A stretch of 64,000 nucleotides of DNA from Syngnathus acus (lineage: Eukaryota; Chordata; Actinopteri; Syngnathiformes; Syngnathidae). Location of the stretch: the NCBI RefSeq assembly GCF_901709675.1, contig NC_051102.1:6793412-6857411 (forward strand), written 5' to 3'. Below, one piece after another: positions 14,564 through 31,026 of this stretch. The notes under the pieces are model-generated. The model ran no database searches. It was not told the DNA's origin and saw only the letters and a program-made list of their open reading frames with translations. Made by a program: the position numbers and the translations under genes. Within the stretch, counting starts at the first letter, position 1; every line of letters starts with the position of its first letter.

Positions 14564-17500
14564 GTTGATCCGCTGCAGACGTCCGCCCGTCTCCCTCTTC
14601 AGTGACTGGCCAAAGAGCCATGGGAGGAACATGACCAGGTTATGCACTGTCACAAGCGGTTTAATGATTAACGTGGATGACCGATTCCTGGAATGTTTGG
14701 CGTCTCCCTGCCCGCTTAGCATCATGCATTGAATGTGTTTGTGAGCGCTTTTGTAATTTGTCGGAAGGCCGGTCCTCTCGTCGAAAGAGGGGGGGTCTCG
14801 ATCCATTGGTCACGAAGAAATACCGTGTTTGTCTTGACCAACGCAGGAACAAAACAAGCCACCGTGACATAACACAAGTCAAATATGTGACGCAAAAGGA
14901 CTCTGCTTTAGATTTGTGGAGAAACATCAAGTGATACCTCAGGTGAACCCTAAATATTCTAAAATCAAAGCCATCGAATCTCCTCGAACAACGCTTTTCT
15001 GAGTCTAATCGTAGGAAAATGAATATCCGACAGCAGGCTTGGACTAGTTAATAATTATTTTCCATAAACACTCTTGGTGAATCTAAAAACAACTAACCAA
15101 CATAGCACTTAAATGTGATGCAACACCAAATATTTCTTTCAAACTGATTTTTGCATGACAACCAAGTTTTCTCCAGCATGTGTACAATCTGTGAAAGCGA
15201 TAAAGTTTTTTCCTTTTTTTTCCCCTTCGAGCACTCCCTCCCTCCCTCCCTCCCTCCACTGTGAACCACAATCCCTCATGGAGTCACTTGTCTGCCTGTG
15301 TCATGGAAAAGGAGTATTTCTTTTTTTGCTGGCTGATACTTAGTGATTCCTTTTCCATCTTTGGTCGGGCTCGAAGCCTCTTAAGAAGCTTATATTCCAA
15401 ATCGTTCGACTCAGGTGTATTCGCTACCAAGAAATGTTTACACAGTAAATAAAAGGTGTTTGTTTTCCTAACCCACTTTCTGGGCAGCTGCAAATATTTT
15501 CATTCAGATTGGGATGACGCTAAAGAATTGAAGAGAAATTATATGTAGAATTGCAGAGGTAAAAATGATTCTCCTCCATCGTGGAACCAAGCTGTAACAT
15601 ATCAAAGTGTGGAAAAAGTGAAGCACTGCAAACACGCATACGGCATTGGGGGCCAAAAGGCTATTTTTACTCCGATTACAATGGGGTGGGTGCGCTTATG
15701 AAGAGCAGATGAGATTCTTTGTTGCTGGCATGATGGTGATGAAAGGTTGAAAGAGGATCCGTGAAGAATGAACGGTATGGCACCGCGCCCCGCGCTCTCC
15801 CTTCTGTTGACTCGCCGTATATCCCGAAGCAACGGTATGGCACTGACGCTCGTGTTACCGGCTCCCCCCCCACACCGTCCTGGAGAAAATGCCCCATCTG
15901 GTCACATAAGGCCGGCCATGGCTCCGGACGAACAGCTGGCTTTGTGGGCAAAGCGCTTCTCCACTGTGAGAATGTTCCGAGTGGGAAGGCACGTTCAGCA
16001 CGCCCCTCCCTGCCTGCTCTCCATTCTCTTTTTACACAGAAGCAAAGGCAGCTTCTGTTATGGCGGGCGGAGGCCGCATGCACATTGACAGCCCGGAACA
16101 CACACGCACGACACACTCTCAGGGTGCCTCAGCACTGAGGGCAAACTGGGCTCTGCCGCTTCTATCGGCAAGGAGGAGAAAGGACATCTTGAGGTAGGAT
16201 TTCATTGAATTCATTCATTAGTTGTTTTTTTTCGGATCTGTGCGGCCGAGCATCTAAATTTAGGCCGGCCGAGACAGTATGTTGCCTACTTTGACATTGT
16301 AAGGGATTGTCACACCGTGACACTAAATAACAATATGTCTTTGTAATCACACACACACACGCACACACACACAACGCTGCCACGGTCTGACCTTCCACCG
16401 CAGCTGTTTGAAGGAAGCTATGAGCTTTGTCTGCACACAGATGCCACCACACTGTTGGATATATACTGTTGGATACAACAGCTCCGTAATTCCGACACTT
16501 GATAATCAAAAGCGTAAAAAAAGTTGGACTTTTGAAGGAGCAAATCCAGTTAAACTGCTGCCTTTAGTGTCTGAATCTCTTCCAGTTATACGCTGGAAAA
16601 AATGCTGAATGTACAGCCAGAAAGTTGTGGAAAGAGAGGTTTTTCTAGGAAGGCTCATAAAAGCAAGAAGACAAACCTTATTACAGATGACCAGCGGGAA
16701 GGGAAACAAGGTGGAGACAAGTCACCATTTACAACTGAATTGATTGTGTAGAAGTGTCAAGATGTCATTTGTAGGCTTGGTCGTGTCATGTATGGATGTT
16801 GTGATGGAGAAAAGCAGAGAATGCACCCCATCCAATGCATTCCTCTAAATTAGAATATGGTGGATTCCCACTAACTAGTACTGGTTTGGAAAAGCCCAAG
16901 GGGATTCAATTTACTCTTGATAGTTTACTTTGGCTGAATAAAGCCAGTCGTCATGTTTTGCTGGGGCCTCTTTGGGGCAAAGGGACTATTTTATGCTCGT
17001 TCCTGATTTTCTTTTTTTTTTTTGTGGTTGCGGTGGACGTGGACCAACAACTTCGAGCGCAGACGATTTCAACTTGTGCCGTGGAAATGTGAAAATTGTT
17101 GGGCTACGATGACTCCTGGGAAATGCAGTATTGTTTCTTTAGTGGTCATGCTGGCGAGGCAGAAAATGTGCAACTATATTTAAACGGGAGAGTCAGAGAG
17201 GCGTTTTTGTTTGCTTGATTCGAGAGCAGGAAATAGAAAGACGCCCCTTTGCTAGTCTGGGATCTTTGTGAATCATAATTCATTGATGTTAAATGAATGA
17301 GTAACGCGCTCACTTGCAGACAAGAAATCACGTGTGAGCATTTTTGCGTCGATCGTTAATTGCATTGCTGATCTGGAGCAGAGACGGGGAAACCCAACAT
17401 TGGCGAAATATTTACTCGACAGGATCCAATTTGAACTATTTCAAGACAAAACAAAGCCACAATGCGTCAAAGACCTCAACCAAAGGGATGCTGGGGTCAT

Positions 17501-18062
17501 CATGATGGATTTAAGTGAAAGTCTAGGAGACGTCGGAAAAACAAACAAACCGTCCATTTAGGAAAAGAGGGACGACAAACGGGAAATAACGAGTCGCTTG
17601 TCAGTCCGTCCGCAGATCTGTTTTTGTGTTGCCCGTTGCTGCAAGACTTAAAACCTGGTCTCTCGTGCTGGACTGCAGGGTAGTAATCAAGTGAAGATCA
17701 GACGTGCCACAGGAGAATAACATGGAAGAAATGAATCAGTGCGGGGGAAAAAGCAGCAAAAGCGCAACTGGCGACGTGAGGAACCCACAAGGAAAGCAAT
17801 TACGTGCAATTACTTGGCTTTTGTGCACCACGCTAAAAGAGCGTCATGAGTAATCCTCTGAACCGTCGGTCGTTTCACCGAAAATTCCGCGGCTCAACCT
17901 CGAGGACCGCCAGCGCCAAAATACTTTTGTTTTTCTCCCGCAATCGGCCAATACAGTCATTATGTCATTATTTATACGTAGACAAGCGCGTAAGGATTTC
18001 CGTTGCTTGTAAAAGACTAGGCACTTTTGACTTTTCTTTCCACAGACACCTCTGACAAAACC
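14564..18062. other. Spacer between angptl3 and the kank4-type gene
   Basis: No homologous exon is recognised in this 3.5 kb. It holds shared upstream DNA of two divergent genes, a CCCT run (15236-15258), a CA run (16341-16373) and a GC-richer segment (about 15760-16090) where AACGGTATGGCAC occurs twice about 55 bp apart. A non-coding kank4 5' UTR piece is probable just before 18063, where TTTCTTTCCACAG could be an acceptor for an exon beginning near 18047. Confidence 0.55.
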
Positions 18063-20775
<2,713 letters not shown>

Positions 20776-21284
20776 TGTCTGTTTGATTGACAGACCGAGG
20801 CACGACCTTTCAAATTGACCTGCTTGCATAAGAAAGTTGCCAGCCAGCATTTGGTCAACTATAGCATCTTAAAGGTGGTGAGTTTTTTTTGTTTTTTTTC
20901 CTCTCATTCTTGTTGTTGCTGATCAATATATTTTTTTTAAATGCTGAGTCATTTTTAATTAAGCTCTTCTGAAAGTAAATGTTGCATCTGCGAAGGTATT
21001 CACAGCAACGTGACGTATTCAGCGCTTCGCATCAATGCGGCGGTAAAGCTGTCACATTTTCAAGTGAGCTCATTCGTCAGCCTTATTGCTGCATGGATAA
21101 ATCTGACCAGCAGATGACGCATTATTTCCAGCTCAGATACCAATGCAGTTTGCACTGAAGAAAAAAAATAAAAAAAGAGAATTTTTCTGGTCAGATTTTA
21201 TGTACAGACATTTTATATATATATGTATATACAGACATATTCGAAAGTGATACAGAAAATCAACAAGTGGAACCTTTTGGTTTG

Positions 21285-21290
21285 AATAAA
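21285..21290 (+). promoter_or_regulatory. Candidate kank4 polyadenylation signal
   Basis: AATAAA in TTTGAATAAAGTTTG, about 510 bp after the kank4 stop codon. Confidence 0.55.
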
Positions 21291-21538
21291 GTTTGTCTTT
21301 GCAAATGTCCAGCGGTTTCATGAAAACATGACTTTCAAAAAAACAAGAAGAAAAAAAAGGCACAGACAGATTTACGGCAATTTACGGCAATACTGACACT
21401 GATGTTAAAAACCAAAAAGCACGCACAATAAGAAACAACAATGACAACTTTGGCGAATAATTTGCGGTGCTCTCTTTGTACAAATAAATTATTATACGTG
21501 TCAACACTTTGTCTAAAATCTTATGTACAGCTTCTCTT

Positions 21539-21544
21539 TTTATT
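21539..21544 (-). promoter_or_regulatory. Candidate lrp8 polyadenylation signal
   Basis: AATAAA on the minus strand about 530 bp past the lrp8 stop. Confidence 0.45.
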
Positions 21545-22071
21545 GTACATTATCAAAACCTTATGAAAACATATTTACATAAAGGCTCCCACTCGGACAC
21601 GTTGCGCACACCTGGACAAACGTTCACGCCGCAAACACAACCGGAATGCCTCGTGTCAAAATACGAGAGAAAAGAAAATGTTACGGTATTGGTTTGTGGC
21701 ACCTGCTGATATATTGCTCCTTGCAAACTTTCCCACATTTAAACATCACAGTGAAAAAACTGAACCGTCTGTTTTGTTGTTCCTGCCCCTGATCCTCCTC
21801 GGGCACGGCTAAGATCCTTCCACTTGTTGAAGGTCAAATCAAAGCTTTCGGTTCATCAGTGCGCCGTGGCACTCGGAGAGAACATCTCACCCTCGGGACA
21901 AAAACACCCAGCGATGACACGCGACACACACCATCAATGCAAAACATGATCCGAGAAAAATAGTTGCAGCTCCGGCGAGCCGTCAGAATCTGGCTTAAAA
22001 TGGGCGGTGGGCATCACAGACGATATGTACCTCCTCGGTTACCTCCCCGAAGCCCTTCCTCCCCTCCCGAC

Positions 22072-25000
22072 TCACGCCGTGGAGAGCATGGGCTGCTCCG
22101 TATACCAATGAGTCCCCGGATCCGCCACGCTGCCCCCGAGCGGTAAGGTGATGAACTGCGGGCAGGCGCCCCCTCCGGCGCTCACCACCCCCATGCCGAC
22201 CACCCCCTGCGGGTACGGATGCTGGTGGTGCCCCAGAGCCTCGCTGCGACCGATGTGGATCTCGTCCTCCTCGCCCTCGGCCGTGGTCTTGCGGTAGACT
22301 GGATTGTCGAAGTTCATGCTCTTGGTGGAGTTGCGCCGCCAGTTCCGCCACACCAGGTAGACGCCGGCGCAGACCAAGCCCAAGACCACTGTGCCAACGA
22401 TAGGAACTGCGTGTGTTTTAAGGGGAGGGGGTGTTAATGAGGCAGAACTCCATGGTGTGAAATGACACACACACACACACACAGGCGCAGGGGAACATGA
22501 ACGCCAGCCATTGGGCGCGTCGGACAAGAGGAGCTTTGGGCCAAGCGTCTCCTCTGGTGTCCGTCATTATGCACAGACTATTTTGAAGACTTACCGATGG
22601 GGATGACCAGTCCTAAAACAGCCACGGTCAGGTTCTCCCCGAGGAGGAAATGCTCACCCCCAGCTGGAGGAAGACGGAAGGAGGAAGGCGTGAGTAACAA
22701 TGAAGGGGAACGGTGATCAAACAAACTCGCCTACTTCCCAGCCGTATTCTACAAAGAGCCAATTAAAAAAAAAAAAAAAGAGAGAAAAAGCAGATATCAT
22801 TTCTGCTGATATTGTTCGCTAGTGGTACTCGAGGCTGCTGTATCGTATCAAAAACCTTGTATAGGGATACCCATCTTAAAAATAATTCCACAAAGGCATG
22901 AAAGGAGTTCCCGGCTTGCTTACAGCGTTGTGACACGCTACTGCCACCTGCAGGTGTGGTGGACTCGACGCTGACGGTGGCAGTGGAGTGCGACCCGAGC
23001 GCCTCGGACACCACCGCCTTGAGCGTGCCGAGGGGGGTGTGCGTTTCCAGGGCGGGAAGGGGCGAGGTGCTCAAACGCGGGCGGGGGTCTGCCTGCGAGA
23101 CTCTCTCCGAAGGTGGCCGATAATCTTCGGTCGCAAGTGCGTGCGCGGGCGGCATGTCGTTTCTCGGCGCTGCAAGGAAAAAAGAAAGTCAAACTCGGGG
23201 CCAGGTGCTTCAGATGCCATATTTAGCCCAAAATGTAAACGTAACATAAGCGAGAGAGCATGCCAATATGGCTTATTGCTCACCTGGCACACAAGCCCTC
23301 ATATCGGGGCCGAGGTCCTGTCCGTCGGGGCAGGCGCAGGTGTATTTAGGAGAGTGCTCGGTAATCTGTGGCGCCTTGAGACATAAATACTCACAGCCTC
23401 CGTTGGCCACGCTGCCCAGATTGCAGCTGTCTGGACCTGCACAATGTCGGGATGCCGAGGTTAGGCTTTATACAGCCATTTTCCGTCCTATTGATTTTCC
23501 TATAATTGCCGTGCTACCGAGAATCGGATTAGGAATCCCACGTGTGGTCTGAATATCCATTTTGTTTCTTCAATTTGTAGCTCTTTTTTGTGCTCGATAC
23601 CACTCGAGGTATTTTACAACCAACGGGGCCGAATAGATCTGATTCCATCGTTTGGATGTTCAAGATTGGCTGCTTAGTCTCTTGACGACACCTTGGCAAA
23701 GTTCATCTCATTGTTTATTTACGTGTGCGGCTTAACTCCATCCCCACGCGGAGACCACGTCAATGTGAGTCAGCTCACAGCCAATCTCGCTGTCACAACG
23801 TTTCGGGCGCGTATTCTGACACGCACGCACGCACCTTGCGGCTGGCGCAGATGGTGGAAGACCACAATGTCGTGCGGATCGTTGAGGTTGTCGGCCAGAG
23901 TGTGAACATCTTGACCCGTCAGCCTGTTGGCCATGAAGACGGACGCCTTGTCTCGGTCCGTCCAGTAGATTCGGTCCTGGAGGAGAATAGTCAAAGGTGC
24001 AATTTTTATTTTTTTTTTTGCAGCCACGCCTCGGTGACCTATGAGAGGAGGCCAACCTCAAAGACGGCCAGAGCGTAGGGGTGGCCCAGTATCTCGGCAG
24101 ATGTCATATGCGTTCTGCGGTGCGCTCCCTTCAGGTCCACGCTGGCGATGTGGTGCAGCTTGGCGTCCACCCAGTAGAGACGGCGGTTCGCCACATCTGA
24201 GTAAAAAAAAAAAAAAAAAGATCAGACTGTTTTGCTGGCACTCTGACCGACAAATGATTAAGTTTGAGGATGGAAGTTACGCTTCAATCTTAGTTTAGGA
24301 ATGAACGTTTTGCTCTCACCTAGAGTGATGCCATTGGGCCACTCAATGTTGTCAGCCACCAGCACCTGGCGGTCCACTCCGTTCATGCCTGCTTTCTCGA
24401 TCTTGGCTCTCGTGCCCCATTCGGACCAGTACATGAAACTGGATGGAACAAAGGAAGACTAATATGAAGATATTCATTTCTTCTGGTGGGAATGGAGATG
24501 ATTTATTAGTGGTCCTGCGCCTCACTCACCCATGATGAGGATCCAGCGCAATGGCTCTGGGCTCACTCAGATCGGTGCTGATGAGGACGCGTCTCTTGGT
24601 TCCGTCCACAGAGGCCACGGAGATGCTTTTGTCACCAGAGTCGGTCCAGTACAAGTTGTGTTGCAACCAGTCCAGGGCAAGAGCGGCCGGGCTTTGCAGC
24701 GACGAATCTACCAGTTGGACCTGCTGAGACGGGTCGCCCGCCTCGTGGATGAAGGCGCTGCGGGAGCGGATACGTTACATTCATTTCCAGTCACAAGGCG
24801 GGGGATCCCCGTCGCAAAATCAATGTGCCGCTGGCTGGTCATACCTGTAGATTTTGCGATGGAAACGGTCGCACCAGAAGACCCGGTTATTAGCCACGTC
24901 CAGGTCGAGCGCTACGGTGTTCTTCTGAGTCGAAAGCACCTGAGCGTAGTCCCGCTTGACCAGGTCGATCCGTCGGATCTCGTGCCGGTTGGTGAAGAGA

Positions 25001-28000
25001 AGGTAAGGGCTTTTTCCTGAACACACAGAGCAGATTGTTGGACTTTGAAAACTCGAACTCTCGAATCATACCTTTGCCTCTTATTTGAATGCGTTAAAAA
25101 TTGAATTGGTATTACAAAGGAGCCGGACAGCCGTTTAGTGGTGTACAAGCAGAATATAAAAAAAAAAAGAAACGCCACGGGAAATAATGGAGTGTTTGTA
25201 TGCAGAATCGTGCTTATGTCATTAACACTGGTAGCCATTAGCAACAATTGTCTTCACCCGAGCGTGGCAATTGGGCCTATTTTCGTGATGAGGTCGCCAT
25301 TTTAATTAGTCCCTCCATTAAACAGGATCTTGCGGCGTGTTTACAATGTCTTCTTGTTCTTATTTGGTTTTTCACTCCAGCCAGAAGGAACTCAGATGTC
25401 TCACTTGGCCCTGTTTTCTTACAGTCAAACATTTTGCTGGAAAGAAATACCTTGATATGGAGAGTTTGTTTCAGCACTTCCTGGTGCGGCATGTGGGCTT
25501 ATAAATGAGCCTCATCGATAAAATCCCTGAGCGTAAATCCTATCATGTCACAGCAGTTGCTCTTGTTCCTCGGTGAATGATTTAGCAGCGCTCAGCACTG
25601 CACTCACCCTCCGCCTTGCAGGTCTTGGTGACGGGATCCATCTCGTAGCCTTCGTAGCATTCGCACTTAAAATCCCCCTTGTAGTTGATGCAGATTTGGC
25701 TGCAGGCGTCCGGGTTCTGGCATTCGTCAATGTCTGCGGGCGGGCAGGAGAGCAAAGACGAGTCATCAATCAACCGCAAGTGATTGATTGGCCCTCGGGA
25801 ACAGAGTCATGCAAAGCTTGATTGCCGGATGTTAGTACCTCCACAAGTCTTCTTGTCCAGAAGCTGGTAGCCGGCGGGGCACTGACAGTCAAAACCGATG
25901 GGTCGGTCCACGCAGACGTGAGAGCAGCCGCCGTTGTTCACGGCGCATTCGTTAAGCCCTGGGGGAATCACATCGGGAAATCGCTTAGAAAAAAGATAAG
26001 AACGTGAGAAATTTGAAACCGTGTCACGTGTGGGCTTCGCTCTTGTACTGCCGGCTTTGATTCCATCTTTTTTTTTTCTTTTCCCGCATCAGATTCTCTG
26101 AGCGAATCAAAGAGACTCATTATCAGTGATGCGCCGCCGTCGTCTTTGAGCAGAGATGGCGAGGTGGCGGTTTGGAAGTCCCGCTTGGATTCCATCTCAT
26201 TAAATGGAAGAAGCAAAGATGGCGAGACGGGCGTTACTTAGTGGCTGGGACTATCGTTTGCCAATAAAGTCCATCAAGCGCATTGTGCCCATCCCTGCGC
26301 CAGCACTTTTTCACCCAATTTGAAGAGTGAAGGCATGAATTGAATAACAGTAAGTCACGAGGCCGCCCCGTCTCGGCCGTTATTTCTAATGAGCCGGGAA
26401 ACGACAGAGGTCGGCTCGGATGTAGTCAACGCAGAGCGGCATCTTGCAAATGAATGCTCGAGAGGCCATTGTGCGTTTTGAACAAGCTGCTGTGGACAAA
26501 ATGGAGACCGAGGACAGTGGCAGCGTCTGTTCCGTGACATAGCCAAAGGTTCTGAGATACAGACATCCTCTTACCGCATTCTTTCTTGGGCTCGTCGGAT
26601 CTGTCCTTGCAGTCCTTGACGGAGTCACACACTTTGGAAGTGTCGATGCACTCGCCGTTTTTGCACAAGAACTTGAGGGGGCCCTGGCATTTTGTGGCTG
26701 CAACGCGCAAGCCAAACAATGCGTGAGAATCTCGTCAATCAAAGAGAAGCCGCCACCCCACCCACCGTTGACGCAGCCGGATTCGTCGCTGTGATCGGGG
26801 CAGTCGTTGATCTTATTACACTGCTTGGTGCCGTGGATGCAAGATCCGTCGCCGCACTGGAACTCGTCGGGTCGGCACGTCAGCAGGGCTGCGCACGTAC
26901 GCACATGACATTGAAAGCTTTCAAGATCATCAAGCGCTAACTGAGATTTCAAAACATCAAGTCAAGCTCTCGCTTTCAGGGAGAGTCCGGGACAGAAAAA
27001 TCCCGTACTCTCAGTGGACACGGCGGCCATCTTGAGGTCATCTCGGCCATTCTTAAAAAACAGAAACTCACGGCAGTCGGACTCGTCCGACTTGTCCTTG
27101 CAGTCGGGATCGCCGTCGCATTTCCAGCTCAGCCGCACGCACTCCCCGTCGGCGCATCGGAACTCTTCGCCGGTGCAGTTGGCCCTGCGGTTAGCGAGAT
27201 GGACGCCGCCGTCGCCGCAGCGCTCAGGCCCCTCGTCGGAACCGTCGGCGCAGTCGGGGTCGCCGTCGCAGCTCCACATAAGCGGCACGCACTCGGAATT
27301 GTTGCAGCGCAGGTGGTTGGGCCCGCAGGTGAGAGGGGAAGCGCACTTCAGCTCGTCGCTGCCGTCGCCACAGTCATCGTCGCCGTCGCACACGTGCACC
27401 GCGGCCAAGCAATTCCGGTTGGCGCACACGAATTGGCCGGCGGGGCACGCTTTGGCGTCTGCTGGGTCAAAGGGAAGACCAGAAGCAAAAAAAAAACATG
27501 GCGTCAAGGACGCGTGTGATCAATCTGATGCTTAGATAAGAAAATAAGACATGATCTTTTTTTTTTTTACATGAGCCATCCGACACTTGCAATCTGCAAC
27601 GGTTGTAAGATTTTTGGCAATCCACCTTGACAGATTATTGCAATTTTTCCTCCCAATGTGTATTTTGCTGCCACGTGCCATTTTGCAGGATCTTCAAAGT
27701 GTGAGCAGCCCCCAACAGCCTCAATCTCTTTCTCTTGACGTGAAGAGGCATGAGATGAGGGAGAGGAGGATTTTTCACGGTGCCTTCAAAGTAGGCCAAG
27801 TTACGTCCCAGCAGGGAGGTGTGTGTGTGTGTGGGGGGGCTAACGACGGAATCGTCTTATTGGCTGGGGCAGGTGGTGGGGGGCGATGACGGAATCGTCC
27901 TATTGGCTGCTTAGGCGGTGATATCAACAACAACCCTGATGACACCATTTTGAAAAAGGATGTCATTTTTTTTCCTATTGAATTCTTTTTTCAAGCACAA

Positions 28001-30974
28001 CAGTGCTTATAAACTTCTGCAAATCTGACAATGCCACAGTGAGAGTCAGAGGCGTGCATACATCAATATATATATATTTTTTAAATACCCAAAACATGAT
28101 GCAGATGGTTTGGGCATGAAAGACAACGTATTTCATTGAATGTGACAAAAGTGAGGCGCTCACCAGATGCGCAGTCCTCCTCATCCGCCCCGTTCTCGCA
28201 ATCCCTCTCGCCGTCACATCTCCACGACAACGAGACGCACTTATTGGATCCCCCGCAGTCGAATTTCTCGGGTGGACAAGTTTGCTTGCCTGTGGGCACC
28301 AGACCAAAGTTGTGCAGTTTTTTCTTTTCTAAAAACAAGCGTGAATACAAAAGCAGTTTCCAAAGCAGCACCGAGCCGTCTCGCCCGTCTGATAACACTT
28401 TAATCAAGTGTGAGCTCGCTTCCTCTCAAACGCACAAAGATTGATTTGATTAGATACACTGCAAGAGAAGAGAGCTGTCAAACTCTGAATTGGGAATGAA
28501 TATGGAATTGAGGCTCTGAATACGAGAGCGGTGCCATTGTTAGGATCCGGACAGGTCAGCAAAAATGGAGTCAGCGTTTGACCTTAATGCCGCCGGGAGA
28601 CTTTACACGGCCGCAAAAGAGGCAAAGTGCTGACTGAGGCCGGAGCCAAACATAACACACACGATGGTGAACTTGCTTTTGTGCTGCTCCACTTTTGTGC
28701 TAATTGCTAGCGCAAAGAGACGGCTGGCACATCTGGCCCACTTCCGCCTTGATTGCACGTGAATTGAATTAAAAAATGATGCACTCTGGCTCTTGCTATG
28801 TTTCTCATTCATTTTTTCATGCTTTGCGTGTAATTCACTCTGAGATATATTTTTTTGGGGCAATGGAACGCTACTCCAGCGTGTAATTAGGGATCCGCTC
28901 AACGAAGCGGAACCATTATGGTGCATCTGGATGTCTTGGTCCAAAAAGCCCGGGCAGTGCGCACGTGAAAGGGAACAAGACGGAAGATGAGAATTGACGA
29001 AGAGGCAGCATGAGCCTTCAGAGCATCCCATCGTCGTGAGGTCAAGAGGCTTTTCATTTGAGAGCAAATCATTGCTGTCTGACATTTGGTGACAGACATT
29101 TCACTTTGTGAGGACAAATTCCACTTTAGTGAGTCATTTATTTGGGGGATGAATAGGTTTGCAGCAAGAACCAATAGAAACTATCAGCTATGGATGCATG
29201 TTCTGGAGCTATTTTTGAAGCTTGCCCACCAAATGAACGGAAAGGGCTCGACTGGCCATTTGAGCATCATCTGCGTCACTTCAAATGCCGCTTGCACATG
29301 TTGGGAAGAAAATGCATACTGTAAGTGATTTACATATAAATGGCTTTTTTTTTCTTGTCAGTCCGCATCTCTGCACCCTTATGGTGCAGTCGGGCGATCG
29401 GAATCACTTCTTTGTTTATCTTTCATTGGATTGTAAAAACAAAGAGCGTCTGAGGTGGCTCCACTTGGTTCTGCGTCCTGCATTATTCATCCAAGAAAGC
29501 AAAGGGTGACGTCGGTGTGGCAAAATTCCACATGACAGCAAAAACTTACATTGTTGGTATTTTCAATTGAAATGACGCCAAGTCAATCCCAAAGTAATTG
29601 AGTCAAGGCGGCTCTCACTTACTGCAAGTCTCCAGGGCTTCGTCGGAGCCGTCTGGACATTCGGCTTCGCCGTCGCAGCGCCATCGCGCCGGCACGCACT
29701 GGCCGTTCAGGCAGGCAAACTGGGCAGCGGCGCACGTTTTGCGGGCTGCAGACAGGAGGAGGAAAGAACAGGGTCAGTTTTTCCCAGTGGTGATATTCCA
29801 CCTGCAGCACCTACGTACAGTAAAAGACGCTCGCTCGGGGTTATTTCCACCCTGACATTTTCATAGTTCACACTGACAATTTATTATCTTTATGCCCAGG
29901 TCATGAAGCGTTCCCAAAATAAGAGGCGTCCGATTGGATATCAACCATGGCGTGACGTCAGCGAGCCCTCTCACGCACGCACCCGAGCTCACCTCTATGA
30001 ACATTTTGCAGTGGAAATGCTCTCTTCTGGAAAGGGATTGAGTTGGCAAAAAGAGCAAAGGGTACAGATGACGGCCAAATCTAGCAATCGCTAAATGAGA
30101 TTTTAATCCTGTGGCGAGGGTCACGCAACTGTCACACTCCTCCAAAATGCCACGCTGATGGCAAATGAGCAGCAAGTTCCCCATGGATGAAAGTAATCCC
30201 GCTCGGGAGATGGGGAGGCTGGCGCTGTCCTTCCTTCCTTCCTTCCTTCCGTGGGGCCCATGGTGATTTTTGGGACATTTGAATGGACATACATACTCAC
30301 CCGCCATGTTAATTTTTTTTTTTTGGAATTACTTTGTGAATATGTTTCTGAACACGTTATATGCAAATACACAGTACTGTATTGTATTAGTGGCTAGTAT
30401 CTGGGGATTTGAATCAGGCACCTGGGACAACTACGGGGGTCCTCTGTACCCGGAAATTAGTAGACAGAGCGCGGGAGTTTCGCCAGGTGTGCTGTGTGTT
30501 TCAGGTGAGTAACGCTGTTGAAATGATGTTGAAACTCGCAATACTGCTGGTAGTCGGAGCTAATTATTCTTTGAGAATATGATACATTCGGTTATTGTTG
30601 TGCAATGTATCATTTTGGACAATGTGTGTTATGTTTATAACGGGTCCGCTGTACCCGGAAGTTAGTAGACAGTGAGTGGGAGTTTCGTCGGGTCTGACTG
30701 TAACTCCCGCTGTTGTGCTGTGTGTTTCGGTAAATTTATTATTTTGACAAAACCCCCGCATGCGTGGAGTGATTCGCGTCCATGCGTGCGACACTTCCTT
30801 CCGTCCTTCCTTCCTTCCGTCCTTCCTTCCTTCCTTCCTTCCTTCCTTGCGCCACACAAACATGGTCAAAAGCAACCTGGGCACCCTTTTCACTTTGCTG
30901 GCTTAGCCTTGTGCCAGAGTGGATCATAAAAGCTATTTTCCCTGGGGAATTACAAGATGAGCTTTCTTCCCTAT

Positions 30975-31026
<52 letters not shown>

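Larger units (their letters stand above)
20776..22071. other. Convergent 3' ends of kank4 and lrp8
   Basis: No coding is seen. A plus-strand AATAAA at 21285-21290 suits kank4, and a minus-strand AATAAA at 21539-21544 suits lrp8. If both are used the transcripts end about 250 bp apart without overlap. A short TATA-type dinucleotide run lies near 21213-21232. Confidence 0.6.

Noticed and set aside
14045-14605. 186-residue plus-strand frame antisense to angptl3 exon 1
   Set aside because: Mirror of the conserved coiled-coil coding strand; the minus-strand protein is clearly ANGPTL3.
14564-18062. Possible DOCK7 exons around angptl3, as in mammals
   Set aside because: No frame with DOCK-family motifs was found on either strand.
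27014-27535. 173-residue plus-strand frame over the lrp8 LA4-6 exon
   Set aside because: Antisense shadow of Cys/Asp-rich LA repeats.
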